The position numbers and the translations under genes are program-made. A model generated the notes under the pieces. That model was not told where the DNA came from and did not search any database. It saw nothing but the letters and a program-made list of their open reading frames with translations. DNA of 64,000 nucleotides from Salvia splendens (lineage: Eukaryota > Streptophyta > Magnoliopsida > Lamiales > Lamiaceae): contig NC_056046.1 of NCBI RefSeq assembly GCF_004379255.2, positions 682,001 through 746,000 on the forward strand, written 5' to 3'. This document shows positions 11,037-22,082 of the stretch, in pieces (the stretch's first letter is position 1; the number at the start of each line of letters is the position of its first letter).

Positions 11037-12030
11037 ATGTCCGGCCACGGCGATCAACCCCCGGGCTCCCACGGTTGGAATCCCGATTGGTTCAGTTCAA
11101 AACCATTTCCTAGTTCGGAAACGGAATATTCGGCCCCTCCTCAAACCCAAAGTTCGGGCGTCCCGGGTGGCTACCAGCCTTACCCGATCGACGATCAAGA
11201 TACCCCTAAAGGGCTATACGGGTGGACACCCGAGCTTAGAGCGAGGTCGACCGGCCCCTCCCAAACTCCGACTCCTCCTACTCGCGGTGTCCGCACACCG
11301 TACACTCCGGCGGAGATGGAGCAATTGTTCAAGGCGTTCTTGTCAATCTCCGAAGATCAGTAAGTTGGCACGAACCAATCCGGCAATCACTATTGGTGGC
11401 GCATCTGTCGCCGATACAATAAAAACCGGCCGGCGGGAACAATCGAGCGCAACGAGAGTATGGTGCACAACGCCATCTACAGAGCCAACGAAGAAATCCA
11501 AAAGTTTCAGGGGTATTACCTGCAGAAAGAGCGGTCGGCGGGGAGCGGCCGGAGCGAGGTCGACATCATCAGTTCCGCCTTGTCGACCTACCAATCCATG
11601 AACTACAAGCCGTTCAAGTACCTCAACGTTTGGCAGGAGACGCGGTCGCATCCGAAGTATAGGGGAGGCGTAAGTTACATCCTCCTCTAGCGGCTCCTCC
11701 AAACGGTCAAGGTCGGTATCCCTATCCGAAGCCGGCTCCGAAGACGTGGTTAGCCAACTTGCTGGAGCTAACTTGGGTAGCCCCGACGCCGGCCCGAGCG
11801 GTTCCCAACGCCGACCGCAAGGAAGGAAGAAGGCGACGGCCAATCGTCGTCGCGCCGTGACTCCATCTGGCGATGCTCCCGAACCCGCTCCCGCTCCCGT
11901 TCCCTATGCGCCACCTCCACCCCCTACCAACTCGTTGTGGGCGATTTTGGCCCAACTCAATATGGTCGATCGGTCAACTATGACCCCCGCGCAACTTCGA
12001 TTGCATGAGGCCATGATATTGGGCCTCTAA
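11037..12030 (+). pseudogene. Harbinger ORF1-like protein (Myb/NAM-associated type), broken
   Basis: The frame opens MSGHGDQPPGSHGWNPDW and runs to a TAA at 11361-11363. The same frame then continues with GNHYWWRICRRYN, NESMVHNAIYRANEEI and a DIISSALSTYQ block to about 11665. There a one-base shift moves to the frame holding KRSRSVSLSEAGSED and the proline-rich tail ending MILGL at 12030. The layout (disordered proline and serine N-terminus, a trihelix-like Trp-rich core, NAM-associated C-terminal region) fits the accessory ORF1 of plant PIF/Harbinger elements and the cellular proteins annotated as glutathione S-transferase T3-like. The assignment is from memory of such proteins. Two lesions make it non-coding as it stands. 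Confidence 0.7.
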
Positions 12031-12109
12031 AAACAATTGGGGGTAGTGCCACCGGATGAATAGTCTTCAACGGGGGTATTTTTAGCTTTAATTATGTAAT
12101 TTTTAATTT

Positions 12110-12235
12110 TTAGGAGTTTAATTATGTAATTTTTAATTTTTAGGAGTTTAATTATGTAGTTTTTAATTTTTATGATTTTAATTATCTTTTTTTTTTTATT
12201 TTTTAGGATTTTAATTATGTCATTTTTATTTTATT
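12110..12235. repeat. AT-rich tandem repeat, about 33-bp unit
   Basis: The unit GGAGTTTAATTATGTAATTT plus a TTTAA-rich spacer recurs about three times, with a degenerate fourth copy, in the 3' part of the Harbinger-type element. Confidence 0.8.
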
Positions 12236-12451
12236 TGTAATTTGTAATACTATTCCGGGTATTTTTAATGTATTTTAATTTTGTGGAAATATTTTTATTT
12301 AAATTGAATAATAGAATGGTGGACCCTTGTGCTCGTCCTTGCGGAAGAGCACGGTTGTGGGTGTTGTGCTCTTGCCTAAGAGCAGACAGAAAAAGTGGGG
12401 TAGGCCCCACAACCATGCTCGTTGGCAAGAGCACGGTTGTGGGTGCTCTAA

Positions 12452-14796
12452 GAGTAAAATTGTTTAAGAATTTTGACTTGCCCTTCTTTAATGGGTTTTC
12501 TAGATTGACAACCTCGTAACGTGTCTTATAATTTTTCTCCTTTTAATAAAACTAGTATCACACCCCGTACGATGTACAGATCGATTTAATTTCATCATAG
12601 TAAGTTTATATTTTGAATTAATTACTTAAAGATATCAGTGATGGCTATCACTAATATCCAAAATTCAACTCTTAACGTGGCAGTAACAAAATCTTTGTAT
12701 TTTGAATAATTTTAGGACCTTGTGGTTATTTTGCCCTTAGTGTATGGAGAATGAACTAAATAATAACGGGGCAGTCACAATATATAATTTCTTTCATTTA
12801 TGTTATTGTAACTAATTTAAATTTCATATAATAGTTTTGGTACAATATTAAATATAACTAATGCAAAATTATAAAAATAAATTGAGCAAATGGCGCTCTT
12901 AATTTGATACATTTGTTGAAAATCATGTTCTAAATGCTGGTTTCTCACATTACAATTGATGATTTTTATTATTTGCTACAATATCAATGCTATATCAATA
13001 CATTTAATGAATAATTAAGAAGATATATATTATTTTATGTATGTAAATACAAATATATACGTTTTAAAATGTCAATGATACATGACCCGTCTTGATAAAG
13101 AGACAAATAACCGATATTAATTAATGTTATAAATTTGAGGAAGTGAAAAGTTTGTAGGGTTCTTATGATAAGTGTCGAATCAACAATATTTTCCCACAGC
13201 GTACAACAGATAGAAAATAAAAATAAAATGAGGGTTTAACACTCACCGCGAATCAACAATCTTAATCTAAATGAGTTGAGAATTAGATTGTGTAGTAACC
13301 TTGTCGAGGTCAACGATAACACCAATAATATCTACAAAAATAGAAGTCGGGATAATGTTAATATTCAAATAATAATAATAATGTTAAGGTTTAGATTACA
13401 ATGGTATCAAGCTTTTTCCTATGGCAAGATCACAATATTAGGAATATAATAATCATACAAACAAATGCATACAATAGATTCATATGAATGCACTACTATT
13501 GGTAAAGAGTAATAATAACCATACCAGAAAAAAAAATCTTCTTTTTTCATGGAATTCGTGATGCAACGGGAGTAAGTGAGAAAGTAAATTATAAGCTAGC
13601 CAATACTACTACATATTTATAGATAAAAAAGTATACATTGAATTGATGGAATTATAGCATCATTGTATCCTTAAATTTACGTTGAAAATTGATTTATATA
13701 TACTTTTTAACTTTTACGTTACAGCAATAGTGAATGCCATTTTTATTACTTTTAAATGGGCATGCATGAAGAGCCGTATAGGAATGCCATTTAAATTCAA
13801 TTTATGTTTTTTTATATTGTATGAATGTAACCGTATGAATGGGCATCACTATTGATTTGATTCATGGCACCCAAATTACTAATTTAAATATTGACCGCTT
13901 TTAATGCAAGCTATTACTAATTAACCTATTACACTCATGTCTTTCACCCGAATTACTAATTAACGGTCAATTTTTCATGATGGGCAGTTACAATATTAAA
14001 TAGATGAAATATATAGGACTTATTATGCTTTAATTATATAGTGAGGTGAATGACATGATTATACTTAAAATTTATAAATATTCACATTGATGCCCAAAAT
14101 TTATAAATATTCAAAAGAAGGCCAAAACTCGTCTTTTATATATGTATAAATATTCAGATACTATAGTAATAGGTCTTTACTTATATAGAATATAATGTAA
14201 TCAATTAACTAATTTAATCAATATTTTTGAATTTTGACCATATAAATTATATGATCAGATATTATAATTTAAATAATCCATTAAAATAAGTAACGTAGAA
14301 TTCCCTCCGTTTCTGTTTGTCAAATGTTGAAATAATCTAAATGACTTTTTGTGTCAGTACATAAAAATTGAATGCTTTATTAAATTAAAAACCATCCAGC
14401 GTCAATAATGCGCATTAATTAATTAGTCAAGCCGCCGAAACGCTAAGGTTTAACTTTAACTAGAAGCATGTATAAAATGGAGCATTTATTTTATACAATA
14501 AACTATGCTTACATTACATATTTTTGGGAAATAAAACATACTATCACAAAAATATTTATTTTCATAAATTATGCTTACATAACAATTTTTGGGAAATAAG
14601 GCACACTTTATCACAAAAAATCTAAATAAACATACTATCACAAAAATATTTATTTTCACAAATTATGCTTACATAACAATTTTTTGGGAAACAAGACTCA
14701 CTATATTTTTTGTGATAAGTGTGCCTTATTTCCCTAACACATTTTTGAGTTTTTTCTAAGTTATACTATCACTCAAAGTAAACGTTACTGAATCAA
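12452..14796. other. Intergenic, between the Harbinger element and P450 C
   Basis: AT-rich, no gene recognised. From about 14325 it matches the downstream flank of copies B and D. A 94-bp tandem duplication (start points about 14537 and 14631, CATACTATCACAAAAATA) lies in the probable 3' untranslated or terminator region of P450 C. Confidence 0.5.
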
Positions 14797-16628
14797 TCAA
14801 GCACGTGCGCACAAAGGTCGCTTAACAATGGGAATCAAACGCAAATGGTGTTCCCTATGAAGAGTGGAGCCGAGGCCCTCTGTCATATCCAATTCTTCTG
14901 CTTTCATCCCATTTGGAATTTCCCAATCAAAATGATAGAGAAGCATAGCAAGAGGAAGTTCCATATTTGCCTGCCCCAACAACATGCCGGGACACGTTCT
15001 CCTTCCCGCACCAAAGGGTATGTATTCGAGATTGCTCCCGTTGAAATCGATGGTGCTTTCTTCGAATCTCTCGGGTATAAACTCCTCTGGATCGTTCCAA
15101 TACTCGGGGTCTCTTGCCAATGCCCATGCATTCACTATCACTCTGGTTTTTGTTGGGATTTCATACCCATTGATTTCACATCTTTGGGAGTTCACTCTAG
15201 GCACTAAAAGCGGGGCCGGTGGGTGCAATCGCAAAGTCTCTTTGATAATTAATTTGAGGTATTTTAGCTCACTCAACTTGTCTTCGTCTACGTATGATCC
15301 CTCTTTGTCAAAAACCTTTCTAACTTCTAGTTGGGCTTTGTTGAGTTTGCTAGGGTTTCTTATCAGCTCCGATATTGCCCATTCTATGGTAGATGCTGAC
15401 GTATCAGTTCCTCCAAGTAATATATCCTGAAATATATAATTTTAATTACAAACTAATGCATATAAGAGAAGTTATTTGAAAAAGCAAGAGAAAAAGACGT
15501 GAAAAAAGAAGAGAAATTGGTTCCCATAGAGACAACCGTAACATGATAAATATATTCTATATCTTCACTTTTAATTCTGATAAACTAAGAAATAAAGAAC
15601 AACTTATTATTCTATAGGAGTAGATCCCTATCAAGGATGCTGTCAAATTATAAAGTCTAATTCATTTTAAATTTATGCATCATAAACTAAAAATTATCTA
15701 TGCTAACTAAAATATGAGAAGAATATACCAGTAACACTGCTTTGACATTGTCTGTAGTTAAAGTCCCATCTTTCTCATATTTGAGGAGAATATCCAAGAA
15801 ATCTTCCAACTTGGTATCGTCATCGCCGTCATCCGCAGCCGCTCTCTGCTGCTCGATGATGCCATCAAGCACCTCATCTACTTTGCGGCGTAACCGTCGG
15901 ATCTTGAACCGCGCCCCGGTGATCAACGGCAGCAGTTTGACGGACGGATAGAGGTCCGCCATCATGAATCCCGTCGCTAGCTTTGTCGATTCCATGAAAA
16001 CCGAAACCATCACCTTACGCTCCTCGCTCTTCGCCTTGACGGCCGCCCTCACGATAACGTCGTACGACGACATGTAGAGCCTCTCGGATAGATCAACCGG
16101 CGATCCATCGCGGGAAGCGATCCATTTGCACATGTTCATGCTTTCCTCCTCTCTTATGCCACGGAACGACCGCACGCGGCGAGCGCTGAAAAGCTCGACG
16201 GTGCAGATCTTCCGCAGGTGGCGCCAGTAGTCGCCGTAGGGGGAGAAGACGACGCCGCTGGAGTCGTAGGCCAGCTCCTCCGTCGCCAGCATCTGAGGCC
16301 GGTTCGCGAAATTGGTGTCGTGAGTTTTCATCACTTCCTTTGCTAATTCGACGGAGGAGACGATGAGGAAGTGGAGCTCGCCGAGCTGGAGATGCATCAG
16401 GGGGCCGTGTTTGGCGGCGAGGGAACGGAAGAGGCGGTGGGGGCCGGCGGAGGCGCCGAGCATCATGAGGGGGAGGTTGCCGATGAGAGGGAGGGGTGTG
16501 GGGCCGGGGAAGTGTGAGTAGCTCCTTGCTGATTTTGAGATTGATTGAGATTTGAGGAATATGAAGAGGAAGAGGAAGAGGAGAAAGGGAATTAGAGGGA
16601 TGAGTGTTGATGAGATGTTAAACTCCAT
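14797..16628 (-). CDS. CYP71D-like cytochrome P450, copy C (intact, 509 aa)
   Basis: Two exons: 16628-15729 (300 codons) and 15426-14797, with a 302-bp intron starting GTATATTC and ending TTTCAG, phase 0. The protein has an N-terminal membrane anchor (residues 5-26), the hinge PGP (41-43), C-helix WRHLR (135-139), I-helix GGTDTS (305-310), ExxR as KETLR (E363, R366), PERF (418-421) and the heme loop FGAGRRTCPG with the ligand Cys445. All P450 landmarks are present, so it should be an ER-bound monooxygenase fed by a P450 reductase. CYP71D members often oxidise terpenoids, but the substrate here is unknown. No stops or shifts were found. A TATA-like box (TATATAAAAGG on the minus strand) lies about 55 bp before the ATG inside a TA microsatellite. 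Subfamily assignment is by resemblance only. Confidence 0.9.
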
Positions 16629-16678
16629 GATTTCTAGTTTCCTATGTGAACTTGTTGTTTCATGTTCTTATTAATCTC

Positions 16679-16682
<4 letters not shown>

Positions 16683-16728
<46 letters not shown>
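16683..16728. repeat. (TA)23 microsatellite in the core promoter of P450 C
   Basis: Twenty-three uninterrupted TA units, 55-100 bp upstream of the start codon at 16628, merging with the TATA box. Paralogues have a single short TATATAA at the same place. Just beyond it the CTTTCAGTTGTCAACTTGTT segment is duplicated (about 16731-16800). Confidence 0.95.
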
Positions 16729-16732
<4 letters not shown>

Positions 16733-16803
16733 TTCAGTTGTCAACTTGTTAATTTCTATCCTATATAAACTTTCAGTTGTCAACTTGTTAATTTCTATCC
16801 TAA

Positions 16804-17920
16804 GGTCCTACTTGATACGATGGAATGGAATGGGGAATGAAATGATATTCCTATCTCCATTTCATTCATTTGCTTGGTAAATTTTTTTCTTAGGAATCAC
16901 CATTCCATTTAGAATGTCCATTCTATTCCACATGAGAATAGCCATTCCATCCATTTAGCTAGGAATGACCATTCCATTCCATTCCATTCCATTTCATATT
17001 CCTTTCTTCTTATTTTAAATTTTAACAAAATTATATAAATATTATTTTATATTATATTTAAATTTAATATCATCACAATTTTGTAATAAAATTAATATTT
17101 TTAATAATTAAAAAATCCACACACACACACATTTCACATATTTCACCACACTACACACACTTAACAGTTAACACACTACACACATTTCATACACTATACA
17201 CATTACACACATTTCACACAGTTCACACACTACACACATTTCACACACTACACACACTTCGCACACTACACACAAAATATACACATTGTACACACATTAC
17301 ACACACTTACAAATTTTACACGAAATACACACACTTCACACAAGCTAAAATTTCAAATTTAGTTTAGTTTTTCGTTTAGATTCAGTTTAAACTTTTGAAA
17401 AATTTCAATTTTTCGATTTGGTTCGGTTGGATCGAAAAAAAATCCAAAAGCTGAAAAAAAAATTCAAAAATAGGATACTTAAAATGTGTGAAATGTGAGT
17501 AGTGTTAGTGTTAGTAGTGTGTGAATTGTGTAGTGTGTGTAGTGTTTGTAATGCGTGTAGTGTGACTGTGTGTAGTGTGTGAAATGTGTGTAGTTTGTGT
17601 AGTGTGTGAAGCGTGTAAAGTGTGTGTTGTGGATATAATTATTCATATTCTAATTTCAAGCGCTCAATTCCATGGTACCGAACACAACTTTAAATATATT
17701 TTTTTAGAATCAACATATTAATTATTCACATTTCATTCCATTTCATTTCTATATTAATTTGTAGTTATCAAACATAGGAATATAATCAATCAAGGCATAA
17801 CAATTCCATTCCTTTTGCATTCCTTGTGCTTACCAAGCACAAGAATAGAATGGAATCCCCATTCCATTCCCACCTCATTCCATTCCCTCCTCATTCCATT
17901 CCATCATACCAAGAAGCCCC
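16804..17920. mobile_element. Foldback element with TAA target duplication
   Basis: TAA flanks both ends (16801-16803, 17921-17923). The ends are inverted repeats: the left begins GGTCCTACTTGATACGATGG and the right, read inward, begins GGGGCTTCTTGGTATGATGG. Both continue into GGAATGGAATG runs. The interior has CACACATTTCACACAC-type repeats (17115-17345) and later the complementary GTGTGTGAAATGTG-type repeats (17485-17635), so the element can fold into a long hairpin. There is no coding capacity. TAA duplications suggest PIF/Harbinger ancestry. Confidence 0.8.
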
Positions 17921-17964
17921 TAATAGCAATAGATAAATGAACGGATAATAGCCATTTAAAATTA

Positions 17965-18211
17965 CTCCTCCTTCCTTGAAATCTTATCCAATTTTGTCAT
18001 TTTAGTCCATTCATGAAAAATTGTCCACTTTGCTTTTTTTTTTCTTTCTATTTTTGGTAAATGAACCACACTTTCCACTATCTTTTTGCACTCATAAAAC
18101 TAATATATAAATGTAGAACCTTCATTTCACAAACTTTTTCAACTCAATTTTCTTCAGATTCTTAAAACCACGCCGTGTCAAACTTGGACAATATTTTATG
18201 GACGGAGGGTG
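17965..18211. mobile_element. Stowaway-like MITE
   Basis: The left end CTCCTCCTTCCTTGAAATC and right end GGACGGAGGGTG are flanked by TA. 247 bp, no ORF. Confidence 0.8.
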
Positions 18212-19256
18212 TACAAAATTTGATCAAATCTGATCAGTTTTATAATCTTTGAGATTGAGAATTTCATATTTTTCATTTATCTCATTCGTATGCAAAGCAA
18301 TGACTTTTGGTGAAAATGATTTTGTTTCAATAGAATAAGAAAAGTATAAGAAAAAATATTTATTTTAGTAAAACACGCAGAACATAATCAAAAGATAACA
18401 ATTTATATATTAATGAAAATTGAAAGAAATTGAAATTTCATAATTTAATATTACATAATTAACCTTAGTTGATTCAATTGTTTCAATATTATAATATGTG
18501 AAAGTGTGACGTGTCCCATCGTGTTAGTTGTTTTTCTTTTATTTTGGAGATGAGCTTAATATTGTCGGGTATTTATACTCTTAGGGGTGTTCGGTTGACA
18601 AGATTAAATCTCATGATTAAATATGTATCATGATATTAGTCATGGCAACTGAATGCACATTAAGAGAAAATTTGATTTAAGAATTTAGACTGGCCCCTTT
18701 TTAATGGGTTTTCTAAATTGACAACCTCAAGTAAGTAACGTGCCTTATAATTTTTCTTATTTTAATACAATATGCAGATACTATAGTAATAGGTTTGACT
18801 TTACTTAATTAAATAGAATATATAATGTAATATACTAATTGATTTAATCAATATTTTTTAATTCGTTACCTATAAATTATATATATGGTCAGAAACTATA
18901 ATTTACAAATCCATTAAAAATTAATTCTACATATGTATATATACTTCCACTTATATTATCGTTTAAAATAAGAAGCATAGAATTTCCCCCGTTTCTGATT
19001 GTCAAATGTTGATATAAGCTAAATGATTTGTGTTCGTACATCAAAATTGAAGGCATTATTAAATTAAAAACCTCTCAGCGTCAATAATTACTGCACAATT
19101 GATTTTTTTTTCGAAGTTTTCAATAATATTTTGGATCCAAGTCTTATCTACAGTTGTCAGCATTTATTTTATTTTATTCTTATATCAATATGTAAGAGTG
19201 ATAGATTGATAGTGATATAGGGAGCGACGACCACTAGATCTCATGAAAGACCTAAT
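18212..19256. other. Upstream of C and downstream of D: duplicated flank
   Basis: No gene. The part near 18230-18560 matches the upstream flank of copy B (about 8870-9190). The part near 18780-19250 matches the downstream flank of B and C, so this is the boundary between the C and D duplication units. Confidence 0.5.
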
Positions 19257-19262
19257 AACTTG

Positions 19263-20123
19263 TGTAGGTATCAGACTATCCGATTCACTATTTACCGAGA
19301 CCTCTAATAACTTGTATAGGTATCAGACTATCCGATTCACTATTTACCGAGATCTCTTTGGTCTTGTTTACAAGATGGCTCAGTCAAACCATCGACCAAG
19401 CGACTGAATTAAAAAGTCACTAGCTATTACAATTTACAATACATTAAGCAGCTAAGATAACAACCAGAACCTTCCTGGACTGGAAGCTTCAAGAATCACC
19501 AAGAACCCTGCACACTAAGAAACTTGTTAGTATAAAACGAAAGATCCTTTAAGATCTACACAAAACATGCAGTAATAAGAGAGATAACAAATGAATCGCA
19601 TAGATCTACAAGCTATGGCTCAGCCACCAGCTAATAGTACAGATCTATTCACCAAAACAACGATACAAGGGAGCAACGTTGAATCCAACCGTGAAACACT
19701 TCACACACCACGAATACAACTCCAATCCACTCCACAATACCGGATCTGACCTCTCTCAGACCTCACACTCACAAGAAACCTCTCACCAGAAAACCCTAAT
19801 CTCCTCTGGAACCCTAGCAACCGAATCAGTTCCTAATCTCAACTACTCACACGATTACACACTCAAACACCTGAGATAAACCATCGTGTAACACTCAGAG
19901 AATCATCAGAGAAGAAGAACTCAAGGGAAACCAAAAGACTCAAGAGAGAAGAGAGAGAACACACAGTGAGAATGAGAGAATAATGAAACGGCGGATGGAG
20001 TGAGGAGAGTATATCTCAAGTGGTGTGGGCTAGGGCAACACACAGTCCCAAACTGTCTGGGCCGAAATAAACCAAGGCCCAACACAAATAATAGTCCACC
20101 CATTAACCAGCCCAATAATCAAC
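19263..20123. mobile_element. ~860-bp insertion in the 3' flank of P450 D, class unclear
   Basis: The flank of copy B reads CCTAATAACTTAGAATAAATAATCC without a break (about 7349-7371). Here the same sequence is split after AACTTG (19257-19262) and resumes at AACTTG (20124-20129), which looks like a 5-6-bp target duplication. The insert starts with a ~57-bp direct duplication (TCAGACTATCCGATTCACTA twice, 19271 and 19323). Its length and duplication suit a solo LTR, but the ends do not read cleanly as TG...CA. No coding frame was recognised. Confidence 0.55.
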
Positions 20124-20436
20124 AACTTGGAATAAATAATGCCCGTATTAATTAGTCAAGCCGCCGAACGCAAAGGTTTAACTAGAAGCATGTATAATGG
20201 AGCAATAAATTATGCTCACACAACATATTTTTGGGAATAAAGACATACTAATATTATCACAAAAATATTTATTTTTCGAAAATTATTCTTAAATTACATT
20301 TTTTAAAAATAAGACGCAGTATAAAAAAAACTTCTACTTGATTTCTTTTATTAGTGTGTCTTATTTTCCAACATTTATTTAAGATAAGTTATACTATCAC
20401 TTAAACTAAAGGTTCCTAAATTAATCAAGCATGTGC

Positions 20437-22082
20437 TCACAAAGGTCGCTTAACAATGGGAATCAAAAGCAAATGGTGTTTCCTATGAAGAGTGGAGCCA
20501 AGGCCCTCGGTCATATCCAATTCTTCTGCTTTCATCCCATTTGGAATTTCCCAATCAAAATGATAGAGAAGCATAGCAAGAGGAAGTTCCATATTTGCCT
20601 GCCCCAACAACATGCCGGGACACGTTCTCCTTCCCGCACCAAAGGGTATGTATTCGAGATTGCTCCCGTTGAAATCGATGGAGCTTTCTTCGAATCTCTC
20701 TGGTATAAACTTCTCTGGATCGTTCCAATACTTGGGGTCTCTCGCCAATGCCCATGCATTCACTATCACTCTGGTTTTTGTTGGGATTTCGTACCCATTG
20801 ATTTCACATCTTTGCGAGTTCACTCTAGGGACTAAAAGTGGGGCCGGTGGGTGCAATCTCAAAGTCTCTTTGATAATTAATTTGATGTATTTTAGCTCAT
20901 CCAACTTGTCTTCGTCTACATATGATCCCTCTTTGTCAAAAACCTTTCTGACTTCTAGTTGGGCTTTGCTGAGTTTGCTAGGGTTTCTTATCAGCTCCGA
21001 TATTGCCCATTCTATAGTAGATGCTGACGTGTCAGTTCCTCCAAGTAATATATTCTGAGATATAAATTTTTTTATCATAAATTAATACGTAATCAGAAAT
21101 TATTCAAAGAGAAAGAGATATTATATAGGTACTATATTAATTATGACATGGAGTAATACAGAAATAATTTTATCACAGCTAAAATATGAGTAGAATTTAC
21201 CAGTAACACTGCTTTGACATTGTCTGTAGTCAAAGTTCCATCTTTTTCATATTTGAGGAGAATATCCAAGAAATCTTCGAACTCGGCATCATCAGCTGCT
21301 GCTCTCTGCTGCTCGATGATGCCATCAAGCACCTGATCTATTTTGCGGCGTAACCATCGGATCCTGAACCGGGCTCCGGTGATCAACGGCAGCAATTTGA
21401 CTGATGGATAGAGATCCGCCATCATGAATCCCGTACCTAACTTTGTCGATTCCGTGATAATAGAAATCATCATCTCACGCTGCTTGGTTTTGGCCTTATT
21501 CACGGCCGCCCTCACGATGACGTCGTACGACGACATGTAAAGCCTCTCCGAGAGATCAATCGACGAGCCCTCGCGAGAAGCGATCCAATTGCACATGCTC
21601 GTGACTTCTTCCTCCCTTATGCTGCGGAAGGACCGCACGCGCCGAGCGCTGAAAAGCTCGACGGTGCAGATCTTCCGCAGGTGGCGCCAGTAGTCTCCGT
21701 AGGGGGAGAAGACGACGCTGCTGGAGTCGTAGGCCAGCTCCTCCGTCGCCATCATCAGAGGGCGGTTGGCGAAGTTGGTGTCGTGACTTTTCATCACTTG
21801 CTTCGCGAATTCGGTGGAGGAGACGAGGAGGAAGTGGAGCTCGCCGAGCTGGAGGTGCATCAGGGGGCCGTGTTTGGCAGCGAGGGAACGGAAGAGGCGG
21901 TGGGGGCCGGAGGAGGCGCGGAGCATGAGGTGGAGGTTTCCGATGAGAGGGAGGGGTTTGGGGCCGGGGAAGTGTGAGTAAGTCTTTGCTGATTTTGAGA
22001 TTGTTTGAGATTTGAGGAATATGTAGAGGAAAAGGAGAAAGGGGATTAGAGGTATGAGTGTTGATGGGATGTTAAACTCCAT
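20437..22082 (-). CDS. CYP71D-like cytochrome P450, copy D (intact, 499 aa)
   Basis: Exon 1 is 22082-21201 (294 codons) and exon 2 is 21054-20437, with a 146-bp intron (GTAAATTC...CTCAG, phase 0). The protein starts MEFNIPSTLIPLIPFLLFLY (anchor), then the hinge HFPGPKPLPLIGN, WRHLRK C-helix, GGTDTS I-helix, KETLR, PERF and FGAGRRTCPG with Cys439 as heme ligand. The C-terminus ends VKRPL, four residues shorter than copies B and C. Exon 1 lacks the Asp-rich DGDDD stretch seen in C and F (RAAADDAEF only). It is expected to be an ER-anchored monooxygenase, substrate unknown. A TATA-like CATATAAG lies about 55 bp before the ATG on the minus strand. A 206-bp stretch (21346-21551) is identical to copy E. 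Confidence 0.9.

Larger units (their letters stand above)
10581..12448 (+). mobile_element. PIF/Harbinger-type element carrying only an ORF1-like gene
   Basis: The element is bounded by TAA target duplications (10578-10580 and 12449-12451). Its inverted ends are similar: left GAGCATACACAATGG, right read inward GAGCACCCACAACCG. Inside are a perfect palindrome, a TATA-like CTATAAATACCCCC (about 10901), one broken gene (11037-12030) and an AT-rich tandem repeat. No transposase gene is present. TAA duplications and GAGCAT-type ends are characteristic of the PIF/Harbinger superfamily, and the gene resembles the Myb/NAM-associated ORF1 such elements carry beside the transposase. Confidence 0.8.

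Noticed and set aside
21681..21977. Plus-strand open frames opposite P450 exon 1 (also at 8157, 34996 and 51377)
   Set aside because: They are antisense shadows of the GC-rich 5' part of exon 1, repeat in every copy, and have no domain of their own.
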